From the NCBI GenBank assembly GCA_900318685.1, contig ONLL01000022.1, positions 1 through 56,232 of the forward strand: a stretch of DNA of 56,232 nt, read 5' to 3'. Source of the stretch: an uncultured Prevotellaceae bacterium (GTDB taxonomy: Bacteria > Bacteroidota > Bacteroidia > Bacteroidales > Bacteroidaceae). A program made the position numbers and the translations under genes. The notes under the pieces are model-generated. The model made no database searches and was not told the DNA's origin. It saw only the letters and a program-made list of their open reading frames with translations. This document shows positions 7,688 to 15,156 of the stretch, piece by piece (position 1 is the first letter of the stretch; each line of letters opens with the position of its first letter).

Positions 7688-10504
7688 TCAGAATGGCTTG
7701 TCGTCAGTCCATGACTCGGCAGCGTTTTCCTCGAATGGCAGACTGGGCTCAGCAGGTTCCGTCTTGGCAACTTCGGCAGCAGCTTTAGTTGACTGTACAT
7801 AGTAGTAGGCCTTCTGCTGATTGTTCTCGTCGCGCTTGATCCATCGTTCGCCGTCGGCCTGCTTGTTGGTGATGGCGGCAGGGTTCAGACAATAGATGTG
7901 TTCTGAGAACTGGCAGTAGTCGGTGAGGTGCTGCGTCATCTTCTTAGGTGACCAACCGAACTTCGTCTCCTGGTTGAAGTCGGCCAGTACCAGCTCAGCT
8001 TTCAGGTCGCAATCGAGATGGCCGCTGTCCTCGGCAAAGTAGTCGTCAGCCCACTGCTTGAAGTCCTTACCCACGGCAGCCATCTGTTCGCGACGCTCTA
8101 TGCGACCCATCGGTGGAAGAATGCGGCGGCAGCCAGGAGTGAGCGACAGGTAGAAGCGTACACACTGCAACATGAAAGCCAGGTCGAGCTGCCAGTCGTG
8201 CTCGCTGTACTCTGTGCCCATCAGGTTCTGCCCGAAGTCGTCGCGGATGGAGCGTGACTCTCGGTAGTCGTTCTGAGGGGTCTTCACGTGGTAGTAGTCA
8301 GAGAAGGGCTGCGGCCAGATGCGTCCCTCGGTTGAAGGGTCATGACGGGGCAAGGTGAAATTACTTGCCAGCACGAACTTCGGACTCAGCGAGAAGGGAA
8401 TGACATACGAGTGGCGGTTCTTCTCCTCCACGCGGAGGTCGTTGGTGATCTTGCCGTAGAAGTAGTTGTAGTCGAACTTGCGAGGGCACTCATCGACGAA
8501 CACCAGGTCGGTGTCGGGTGTCACGCCGTCGAAGATAAAGCGGTTGTCCTTCGTAGGTGTCGAGCCTGCATCGATAGTAAAGGTTTTTGCCATCTTGGCT
8601 ATAGCATTGACATAGAATGACTTACCGCTGCGTCCGTTGCACTCATCTACGCTCTCAGCCATTGTGCTGTCAAGGCAGATGGTGGCCCAGGCTTCGGATT
8701 CTGACTTGTGGCTGGTGAGCAGATAGCCCAGGTTTGCCAGACGGCTTGCAAGGCACAGATGTTGGTCGAAAAACTCTTCCGGGGTTAAGTCCAGTCCGCC
8801 TTCGTCAGTCTTACGCCAGTAGGTCCTGCAAGTGTTGACATTGAACAGGAGAAAGTTGCTCAGAGTCATGTTCTCAGTCAGGTTGACAACGTAGTGACCA
8901 TCCTCGTCGGTAGTGACGGTGAACATGTCGGGCATCGGGCGGTAGTCATGCTGTATGATGCTGTCGTGCCAGACATAGTGACCCTCGGATTCCGAATAAC
9001 GATGGACGGCCACTTTTTCGGCCGTCACCTCTACCCAACAATTGCGGAAGTAGAAACGCTGCGTTGTTGCGGTAGCACGGCTGAAGTCCAGATCGTCGCG
9101 TTCGCGCAGTGTGCTGGCGTTGTTGGTAGGCAGGTCGCGACTGCGCAGTACCTTGTCCTGCAGTGCCTTTGGTAGCCCCTGCTGTTCCATCCAACTTTTC
9201 AGAAAGTTGACAATTGTCTTTGCCGTGATGTGCTGCACGATGATGCCGTCGATACGGATGTAGACAGGCTCGTGGCGTGTCTCGTCCTTCAGTGTGTAGA
9301 AGCCGTTCAATTCCAAGAAGTAATTGAGCGAGGTGAGGCTCAGCGTGTACTCCTTCTGACCCTGCTTGTTCTCTTGCACAGACCAGAACTTCGCCTTGAT
9401 GGCACGGTTCACGAGCGTGTCCATCGCCTTTTTCGACGGGTTCAGACAACTGTAGTCACGCAAGTCCTTGCACTGTCGGCCACGGTTGTCGTGCAGGCCG
9501 CCCATGTCGTTCTGCGAAAGCCATGCCGTGTGGATGCCGAGGTGTGTGAGGGCAAGTCGCTGACCGGCCTTGATGCCCGTTGCGTCGATGTCGGGAATGT
9601 TCACCAGCCATTTGGTGTACTTCATCAGGAGGTTGTAGTCGTAGTCAGACAGTCCCTTCGTCTCACTGTCAAGCCACACAGCCAGATAGCCGTAACTCAA
9701 GGCCGTGACAGCATCGCTGCCGCCGCTGACGAGTAGCAAGACGGACAACTTCTCTTCACCTTGCTCCTGAAAGCGTTGGCGCACGGCTTGCAGGCCGTAG
9801 ATGTAGTTCTGCGGTTTTTTCCCGCTAATGAGGAAACGGTGAGCCTTGTCAGGGTTACGCGGTTCGTAGACCTTGTAGAAGACCTGCGGCTGACCCTGTT
9901 CATCGACATAGTCGCACTGCTGAGCAAAGATAGGGTACGTAGGCGTGGGCTTGCGTACGATGACCTTATCACCGTAGGTGATGGCCACCTCGCTGACACC
10001 TTTCCACCCGTAGGTTTCCAGATGCTCTGCCTTGATGTTAGCTCCCCAACAGCTAAGGTCTATACCTCCCAGACCCTCGAAGAGCGTGATGCGTGGCATC
10101 GCCCCGATCTCGTCGGGACGTGCAGCGCGTTGCTCAATGTCGGGTTTGTTGATGCTGCCGGTAAGCAACTCCTGTACCCCATAGCGCTCGGCCAGTTCCT
10201 CCAGTCCTAGACGGAACCTGTCCTGACCATAGCCTCGATCCCATAGGTAGAGGTCGATGGGCGAAAAAAGTCCACCGCCTTCACCCATGCCGAAGTCCTT
10301 CACGTGCCAATAAGGCCGTTTCTGGTCGGGCGGATAGAGGTGAGCTGACGGCGTGCGCTCGTCAGGTCGAAGGCGAAAAGCCTTCTTGTGGTTAATCACT
10401 GCATCATCGACTGCTGGCAGCAAATCGGTGATGATGTCGAGTCCCGAATGGGTTGCGTCGTAGACGCGTTGTAAGAGATCGTCTCTGTACATGTTACCAG
10501 ACAT
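7688..10504 (-). CDS. Toprim plus SF3-type primase-helicase of a mobile element
   Basis: A 938-aa protein combining priming and unwinding domains, as in P4-alpha and plasmid/phage replication proteins. The N-terminus (about 43-90: RLRPDERTPSAHL...WHVKDFG) resembles the DnaG CHC2 zinc-finger fold but has lost the zinc cysteines. A Toprim-like part follows, with SGGSDAV (260-266) and DID (305-307). The ATPase has Walker A GRSGKS (624-629), Walker B LVFVDE (667-672) and a sensor Asn in LASNF (712-716). It forms its own transcription unit: a terminator separates it from the upstream partner gene, and another terminator and iteron-like repeats lie downstream. Met5 at 10492 is an alternative start. 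No integrase or relaxase is visible, so whether it still serves a mobile element or has been adopted by the island is unknown. Confidence 0.75.
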   Translation of the reverse strand: MSGNMYRDDLLQRVYDATHSGLDIITDLLPAVDDAVINHKKAFRLRPDERTPSAHLYPPDQKRPYWHVKDFGMGEGGGLFSPIDLYLWDRGYGQDRFRLGLEELAERYGVQELLTGSINKPDIEQRAARPDEIGAMPRITLFEGLGGIDLSCWGANIKAEHLETYGWKGVSEVAITYGDKVIVRKPTPTYPIFAQQCDYVDEQGQPQVFYKVYEPRNPDKAHRFLISGKKPQNYIYGLQAVRQRFQEQGEEKLSVLLLVSGGSDAVTALSYGYLAVWLDSETKGLSDYDYNLLMKYTKWLVNIPDIDATGIKAGQRLALTHLGIHTAWLSQNDMGGLHDNRGRQCKDLRDYSCLNPSKKAMDTLVNRAIKAKFWSVQENKQGQKEYTLSLTSLNYFLELNGFYTLKDETRHEPVYIRIDGIIVQHITAKTIVNFLKSWMEQQGLPKALQDKVLRSRDLPTNNASTLRERDDLDFSRATATTQRFYFRNCWVEVTAEKVAVHRYSESEGHYVWHDSIIQHDYRPMPDMFTVTTDEDGHYVVNLTENMTLSNFLLFNVNTCRTYWRKTDEGGLDLTPEEFFDQHLCLASRLANLGYLLTSHKSESEAWATICLDSTMAESVDECNGRSGKSFYVNAIAKMAKTFTIDAGSTPTKDNRFIFDGVTPDTDLVFVDECPRKFDYNYFYGKITNDLRVEEKNRHSYVIPFSLSPKFVLASNFTLPRHDPSTEGRIWPQPFSDYYHVKTPQNDYRESRSIRDDFGQNLMGTEYSEHDWQLDLAFMLQCVRFYLSLTPGCRRILPPMGRIERREQMAAVGKDFKQWADDYFAEDSGHLDCDLKAELVLADFNQETKFGWSPKKMTQHLTDYCQFSEHIYCLNPAAITNKQADGERWIKRDENNQQKAYYYVQSTKAAAEVAKTEPAEPSLPFEENAAESWTDDKPF

Positions 10505-10509
10505 CCCGG

Positions 10510-10567
10510 GGGATATTATCCCGTTCCGTCTGGTTTCAAAAAACTATGTCAAAATTTACGAAACCAG
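10510..10567. promoter_or_regulatory. Palindromes upstream of the primase-helicase gene
   Basis: A perfect 13-bp palindrome GGGATATTATCCC (10510-10522) begins 6 bp from the start codon. An 8-bp inverted repeat CTGGTTTC (10530-10537) and GAAACCAG (10560-10567) lies behind it. Such symmetry in a promoter region suggests an operator, possibly autoregulatory. I could not identify a convincing -7 box. Confidence 0.45.
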
Positions 10568-10650
10568 TTTGTACTACCCACTTTAAAAACGGCCATTAGC
10601 CAAACAAAGCCTGTTTCACAAAGTCTTTTCGCTCAAATAAAAAAAGAAAA

Positions 10651-10684
10651 AAAGTTACTGAGTTGTAGATTACTCAGTAACTTT
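10651..10684 (-). terminator. Strong terminator ending the Argonaute/partner operon
   Basis: A 13-bp perfect stem, AAAGTTACTGAGT (10651-10663) with ACTCAGTAACTTT (10672-10684), and an 8-nt loop. On the minus strand it starts 20 nt past the stop at 10704 and runs into a long T-rich tract (10637-10650). It separates the operon from the primase-helicase gene. Confidence 0.9.
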
Positions 10685-10703
10685 AGATGGAGAATAGGTG
10701 ATG

Positions 10704-11708
10704 TTAGCAGAGCGTATTAACTATATCATTGATGACAGATTCATCACCTTTTCGCCATGATTCGCTGCTGATATTAGGCATAGCGTCACCTCTATATTTG
10801 AAACGACAAGAAACGACATACCAATGGGTGTAGTTTGGTTCAGCAGGATAGACTGCAAGTACATTCTTTTCCTTTAATTTAACTATGATAAATTTTAGTA
10901 TGTGTTTTTTGCCTATCCATTCTACCGTTGCTGCAGTAGGGCGACCACTAAATACAGCAAGCACATGTCTAAGGTCTGTATTTTCTGGTATCTGCCCATA
11001 CTTTATGAGTTTCGCATGGAACTCTGTCAAGCATCTGTTGCGTTCTTGCTCGTCGCTATTGATATAATTGAATGAACATGTTGTTATCTTGCAAGGTTTC
11101 TTCTCTCCTTTAGATTCTTGACTGATTGACTCTACATAGACTGTCGGGTCGTTAATCCATCCCACTATTGAAGCATAAAATGAGGCAACGTCCTGCAAGT
11201 CGGATAGGTCGCATACATACTGGTATCTCTGTTGCATCTCCATCCAACAATGAACAAGCGAAGCTATAACATAGTGGAGAATAACGAAACATTCCTTCTC
11301 TTGGCGTTTGTTATTGAAATCTGTGAGACTTTCAGTTGTTACGTTCAAGCTTTTACAGTGGTTTACGGCATCTGCTATGAGCGTGGTTACTGCTTCTCTC
11401 GTCAGTTTCAGTAGATAGGCGGTCGTATATTCGCTCTGGTCTGAATCGATAGTGCTGAAAGCCTGTCTCAAATGATCTGCCACAGCATAGTCAGTCAATC
11501 GGCAATAGTAGCGCACTCGATAGGTGAACAGAATATGGCGCTCATATTTGAGCTGATATTTCAAGTCAGTTGGCATGGGAATCTCCGGCATTGTCGAAAG
11601 CTTCTCGCGATAGCTGCAGTCAGGACATTTGTTGGAATCTGTCCAAGGCTGCAAATGCTTGTTCAGAATGGCGTCTATAACATCTAATTTAAAAGTAATG
11701 ATGCTCAT
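10704..11708 (-). CDS. Unknown 334-aa protein encoded in operon with Argonaute
   Basis: The start is placed at MSIITF (11708), 13 nt after the Argonaute stop; a longer reading from 11771 would overlap the Argonaute gene by 50 nt. Visible features are a lone CPDC pair near residue 28, a mostly helical middle rich in Cys, Tyr and His, and a C-terminal part (about 215-334) with FSGRP, WIGKKHILKFIIVKLKE and a Trp/Tyr-rich end. The C-terminal pattern vaguely recalls uncharacterised Bacteroidetes mobile-element proteins (RteC or DUF6043 type), but I cannot assign a family. No nuclease, TIR, SIR2 or membrane motif is apparent. Sharing a transcript and a terminator with the Argonaute argues for a functional partner, perhaps effector or loading factor; this is inference. 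Confidence 0.7.
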   Translation of the reverse strand: MSIITFKLDVIDAILNKHLQPWTDSNKCPDCSYREKLSTMPEIPMPTDLKYQLKYERHILFTYRVRYYCRLTDYAVADHLRQAFSTIDSDQSEYTTAYLLKLTREAVTTLIADAVNHCKSLNVTTESLTDFNNKRQEKECFVILHYVIASLVHCWMEMQQRYQYVCDLSDLQDVASFYASIVGWINDPTVYVESISQESKGEKKPCKITTCSFNYINSDEQERNRCLTEFHAKLIKYGQIPENTDLRHVLAVFSGRPTAATVEWIGKKHILKFIIVKLKEKNVLAVYPAEPNYTHWYVVSCRFKYRGDAMPNISSESWRKGDESVINDIVNTLC

Positions 11709-11721
11709 GGGGCAGAATATG

Positions 11722-13986
11722 TTAGAGGAACCATAAACATCCCTTCTCGGGATAGACCGTAGGATTATCAAAGTGAGGCATTATCTCTGCAATCATTTCG
11801 GGGTATTTTATTGTGACAGGCAACCCCTGCTGACGTACAGAACGCCAATAGATGCGACTGAATTGATATACTTGCCCTATAAGTAGTTCTACGGTGGCAG
11901 TGTCGATATCAGTACCGTTGCCTCCGAAACAACAGATAGTCAACTTTACGGGGAATGGGAACCCGTCTGTAACACGGAAACGGTCGTCGCCATAGCGGGT
12001 GTTGTTACATAGCAGATAGCGATAGCCTTCGCGCACTCTTCCCAGATTTGCCCATGTACCACTCATCGGCATAAGGCTTTGATGAGTACCATTTCGGTCG
12101 CTATAAGTACTCTGGCTATCAAAGAGCACCAAGTCTTCTGATTCGGTCTTGTTAATGCTCACCACATAGACGGGAATGTCAAGGTTTAGCGAGGCAAGCA
12201 TCTCCAGAATTTGAGTAGCCTCCTTCCTCATGCTCAACTTTTTGTAATAGTGTATGATGAGCCGTTCTGGTTTATTGTTGATAGAGGTGAAATGTATGAT
12301 GTTTAATCTGATTTTACCTACGAGTTCGCGGAACTGCGAAGTGCGGAAGTAGTCATAGTCGCAGAGTACACCTGTATTGTCAAACGAGAAGGCAGCGCCA
12401 ATAAATTGCTCTCCAGCAGTCTTAAAGGCACCGATACCGATGACCAGTTCCTTGCGTGTAGTCTCATCGAGTAGCCATGGTGATCCGCCTGTCTTGGCAC
12501 ATATAGCTATGCCCATATTTTGCAGGGTATAGATGAAGTTCTTGTAACGGCAGTCCTTTTCGCGATTGATGGCTGCTATCATGTTGCGTGCATCAATACA
12601 TTGTGTCATGATGCCACGTTTGAGGAACAACTCCTTTATCTTATAGTAGCATTCACTGGCAATTATACCGCTTGCATACTTATGGATGGGAGATAAATAA
12701 ATGCCCACATATCTAATGTTACTATCAAGACTGTTATACGCTTGTTGCATCATGGCGTTCTGTATTTCCGGCAAAGGGTTTTGCGAGTCCTTGAAGCATA
12801 TATGAAGGGATTGATGTGCATAGCCAACCGTCGTACCGATATATCTCTCTAGTCGCTTACGCTTCGCTTCGTCCTGATCTTGATAATTACCGTTTCGGAA
12901 GTAGCCTAGTAGTTTTGCAGCATAGTCTTTGTCATCTTCGTGATAAATAGCAATTAGACGAACCTCTATATACGGGCATTTACGCGCAGGCCCTGCATTG
13001 ATTCCATCCTGTGGACGATCATTCTTGAACTGGTTTCCAAAGCGTAGCATCCGCTTAGTAGCATCCATTTGACCTAATTGGCTGTCTGCCACAGGGGTAA
13101 AATTTTGAGACAAGTCAACAAAGATCTTTTTGATGTCAGGATCATTAGTCAAGTATTTTTCTTTGAAATATGTTATCTTCTCAAGATACTTTACGTATTT
13201 GCTGCTCCAGTCGCGCCCTCCCGTTGGACTGTCGATGCCTAGCACGTGTTTCATCTCGCGATTCAAGACGGGCAAGGTGTCGGAAGCAACATAGGGAATG
13301 TTCTTCTCGTGAAGTGTTTGCAGGCTTACTATATGGCGATCATAGGGTTTCCCATCAGAGTGTCGTTTGCGAATCATCACTTTGTTAACCATTGACGCCG
13401 TGAGATTCTTGGATTGATCTGTGAAGGGGTCTGTGACGTCACCATCAAGTTTATTGAGTGGCAGGCCCAAAATGCTGGCTGGGCGATCACTGGCAATGAG
13501 CAGATAGGGACTTCCGTTGGCCGCATTAAAACGTACTTTTAGCGTGAAGCGATCCAACGTCCACAACTTAACGTCCCTTCCCAGGTATTTTAGCATTTGC
13601 ACAGGTGCTGACTGATTGAACTCCCACACCTGCAGGTCACGGGTAATGCCCGACTGTGTGAACATCAGGTTCTCGTGCTTGGAGAGCAGTCTCTTCAGCC
13701 TTTGATTGTAATACCGCTTCACGTAGTCTTCGTTGTCTGGGTTGTTGAAATCCACTGCAACAGGTGTGAAATCCTTACATTGCTTTTCGTAGGTTGTATA
13801 TAGCTTTAGTTCCCCGCCAATACCCACAAATAATGATAAGGCTTTAACCTCTTCTGGAACGAGTGTTATTGACTTGAGCATATCAGTTTTCTTCTCCTCG
13901 TCATCTTTTGTCGAGAAGTAGCAAGTGACAGGCTCCGTAGGGTAACGGAAGGAAAGGCTATTAAGAAATAGCTGGGTGTTGTCCAT
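11722..13986 (-). CDS. Long prokaryotic Argonaute (PIWI protein), predicted nuclease-inactive
   Basis: A 754-aa nucleic-acid-guided defence protein. Recognisable parts in order are an N/PAZ-like region (about 1-310), the L2 linker with RFGN...DGINAGP (315-333), MID with a guide 5'-end binding YYKIKE (447-452) and TQCI, and PIWI from about 485. PIWI landmarks are NMGIAICAKTGGSPWLL (490-506), GIGAF (517-521), IIHYYKK (577-583), INKTES (611-616) and QVYQFSRIYWRS (705-716). The final segment is LPVTIKYPEM...LWFL. The first catalytic Asp position (normally GxD) is Gly519, and the HRDG-type Asp position is Tyr581, so target cleavage looks lost, as in effector-coupled pAgos. It is visibly more AT-rich than the flanking core genes. 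It is first gene of a two-gene unit, divergent from a restriction-modification operon. Family call is firm; inactivity is inferred from motif reading by eye. Confidence 0.88.
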   Translation of the reverse strand: MDNTQLFLNSLSFRYPTEPVTCYFSTKDDEEKKTDMLKSITLVPEEVKALSLFVGIGGELKLYTTYEKQCKDFTPVAVDFNNPDNEDYVKRYYNQRLKRLLSKHENLMFTQSGITRDLQVWEFNQSAPVQMLKYLGRDVKLWTLDRFTLKVRFNAANGSPYLLIASDRPASILGLPLNKLDGDVTDPFTDQSKNLTASMVNKVMIRKRHSDGKPYDRHIVSLQTLHEKNIPYVASDTLPVLNREMKHVLGIDSPTGGRDWSSKYVKYLEKITYFKEKYLTNDPDIKKIFVDLSQNFTPVADSQLGQMDATKRMLRFGNQFKNDRPQDGINAGPARKCPYIEVRLIAIYHEDDKDYAAKLLGYFRNGNYQDQDEAKRKRLERYIGTTVGYAHQSLHICFKDSQNPLPEIQNAMMQQAYNSLDSNIRYVGIYLSPIHKYASGIIASECYYKIKELFLKRGIMTQCIDARNMIAAINREKDCRYKNFIYTLQNMGIAICAKTGGSPWLLDETTRKELVIGIGAFKTAGEQFIGAAFSFDNTGVLCDYDYFRTSQFRELVGKIRLNIIHFTSINNKPERLIIHYYKKLSMRKEATQILEMLASLNLDIPVYVVSINKTESEDLVLFDSQSTYSDRNGTHQSLMPMSGTWANLGRVREGYRYLLCNNTRYGDDRFRVTDGFPFPVKLTICCFGGNGTDIDTATVELLIGQVYQFSRIYWRSVRQQGLPVTIKYPEMIAEIMPHFDNPTVYPEKGCLWFL

Positions 13987-14044
13987 AATAAAAAGTGAAT
14001 TAATTTATTTTCAGTACATCAAACACCATGCCAATATATAGAAT

Positions 14045-14070
14045 GTCAGCATTTTCACTTGGATGCTGAC
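14045..14070. promoter_or_regulatory. Inverted repeat between the Argonaute operon and the RM leader
   Basis: GTCAGCAT (14045-14052) and ATGCTGAC (14063-14070) are separated by 10 nt. It lies 58 bp upstream of the Argonaute start and 62 bp before the divergent -7 box, placing it as a shared operator candidate. No poly-T follows, which argues against a terminator. Confidence 0.5.
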
Positions 14071-14131
14071 AAAATTGCACAAGTTTTTTTATTTTTTATA
14101 CAAATCTCGCTTTATTATGAAGATTATTTTG

Positions 14132-14139
14132 TACCTTTG
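14132..14139 (+). promoter_or_regulatory. -7 box for the structured RNA and RM leader
   Basis: TACCTTTG followed by C matches TAnnTTTG. Transcription would be expected to begin about 7 nt later, near 14146, exactly at the 5' arm of the structured RNA described next. Confidence 0.7.
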
Positions 14140-14145
14140 CCCCTT

Positions 14146-14236
14146 GAACACTGGCTGATCGTCCTAATGGGACAGAATGCTGTCAAAGCTCTCTTTGTAT
14201 TCATGGCTTCAGCGGAAGCCCGCCGGTGTTTCTTTT
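14146..14236 (+). ncRNA. Candidate ~90-nt structured small RNA upstream of the RM operon
   Basis: Closing stem GAACACTGGC (14146-14155) pairs with GCCGGTGTTTC (14222-14232) with one bulge. Inside are three hairpins: GTCC/GGAC (14161-14164, 14170-14173), GAAT...CAAAG/CTTTG...ATTC (14175-14202) and GGCTTC/GAAGCC with an AGCG loop (14205-14220). The 3' end runs into TTTCTTTT (14229-14236). The promoter box ends 6 nt before the first paired base, so the RNA would start at its own closing stem. It could be a free small RNA or an attenuator for the downstream genes. An overlapping 61-codon reading frame (14059-14244) looks non-coding. I do not recognise an Rfam family. Confidence 0.55.
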
Positions 14237-14277
14237 GTGGGTAGATAGATAGTTGTATCTATATTCTATAGAGGTCT

Positions 14278-14468
14278 ACGCAAAAATTCCGACCAGAATA
14301 GTAACAAGGCCTCGTGGAATCGGGATACACCTTGCATAAAGGTGTGCCCGTTCCATATATGTCCTTGTTACGGGCCTCTTTGGTCGGATGCCTTGCGTGG
14401 AGCATATATTAGGGACGTGGTACACTCTTTATATCTGCATTTTATCGTTTCACGCTAAAATCCGACCA
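14278..14468 (+). promoter_or_regulatory. Structured 5' leader of the methyltransferase operon with three motif copies
   Basis: Copy 1 of an ~18-bp motif (ACGC...CCGACCA) is at 14278-14295, copy 2 is inverted at 14381-14398, and copy 3 is at 14452-14468, ending 1 nt before the ATG. Copies 1 and 2 close a long stem-loop that contains GTAACAAGG/CCTTGTTAC (14301-14309, 14363-14371) and an inner hairpin GGAA-CGGG-ACACCTT against AAGGTGT-CCCG-TTCC (14316-14354). Copy 2 could instead pair with copy 3 and cover the translation start. A switch between the two pairings, or binding of a regulator to the motif, would control the operon. Confidence 0.55.
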
Positions 14469-14469
14469 A

Positions 14470-15156
14470 ATGACAGTAACGAACGATGAACAAGAAAAGC
14501 AGGTAGTATCGAAGCAGCGTGTAGCTGACCATGGCGAGGTGTATACCGCCAAGCGGGAGGTGAATGCGATGCTTGATCTGGTGAAGGAAGAGACGGAGCG
14601 TATTGACTCCCGATTCCTGGAGCCAGCCTGTGGTAATGGGAATTTCCTCGTGGAAATCCTTAATAGGAAAATGGAGGCGGTATGGAAACAGTTTTCCAAA
14701 AACCGCTATGAATACGACCGAGCATCAGCACAGGCCGTCAGTTCGATGTATGGCGTAGAATTGTTGCCCGATAATGTTGAAATATGCCGGAACCGCTTGA
14801 TGGATCAATATCTCGAAACCTACCGTCAGCATCAATCTGCTGATGCATCTCCTGAGTTAGAACGATGCATCCGTTTCCTTTTGAAGAAGAACATTCTTTG
14901 TGGCGATGCCCTGACTATGTTGCAACAGGACGGGAGTTCCATCACCTTTTGCGAATGGACATTCATAGGATTGAATGGCAAAGTGAAGCGGCGTGACTTC
15001 GAACTGGCAGAACTGCTGAGAAATGTGGAGTACGACAAGCCAAAGGCTGGCGAGGAGGGCCTCCTATTTGCAGATACAGGTGAGCCAACATTTGTGCATC
15101 TGCCTAAACGGGAATATCCCTTGACTGACTACCTAAAACTGCCCGACTATGAGTAA
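14470..15156 (+). CDS. DNA adenine methyltransferase subunit, motif I protein (228 aa)
   Basis: The protein carries the SAM-binding motif I of gamma-type N6-adenine methyltransferases, FLEPACGNGNFL (49-60), preceded by the region HGEVYTAKREVNAMLDLV. It lacks an NPPY catalytic motif, so alone it probably cannot methylate. The next gene overlaps it by 8 nt and supplies NPPY but has an aberrant motif I. The ATG at 14470 directly follows copy 3 of the leader motif. It is expected to be part of a restriction-modification system with the two following genes. A truncated or phage-type methyltransferase is the alternative. Confidence 0.75.
   Translation: MTVTNDEQEKQVVSKQRVADHGEVYTAKREVNAMLDLVKEETERIDSRFLEPACGNGNFLVEILNRKMEAVWKQFSKNRYEYDRASAQAVSSMYGVELLPDNVEICRNRLMDQYLETYRQHQSADASPELERCIRFLLKKNILCGDALTMLQQDGSSITFCEWTFIGLNGKVKRRDFELAELLRNVEYDKPKAGEEGLLFADTGEPTFVHLPKREYPLTDYLKLPDYE

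Noticed and set aside
11722-13986. Short pAgo or PIWI-RE protein
   Set aside because: Length and the complete L2-MID-PIWI order fit a long pAgo, and no APAZ gene, DinG-type helicase or PIWI-RE signature residues accompany it.
14059-14244. 61-codon plus-strand frame between the Argonaute and the RM operon
   Set aside because: Its start lies upstream of the -7 box, its DNA is occupied by the promoter and paired RNA structure, and its composition is not protein-like.
14146-14470. Retron msr-msd RNA
   Set aside because: Inverted repeats are present but there is no reverse transcriptase gene in the window.
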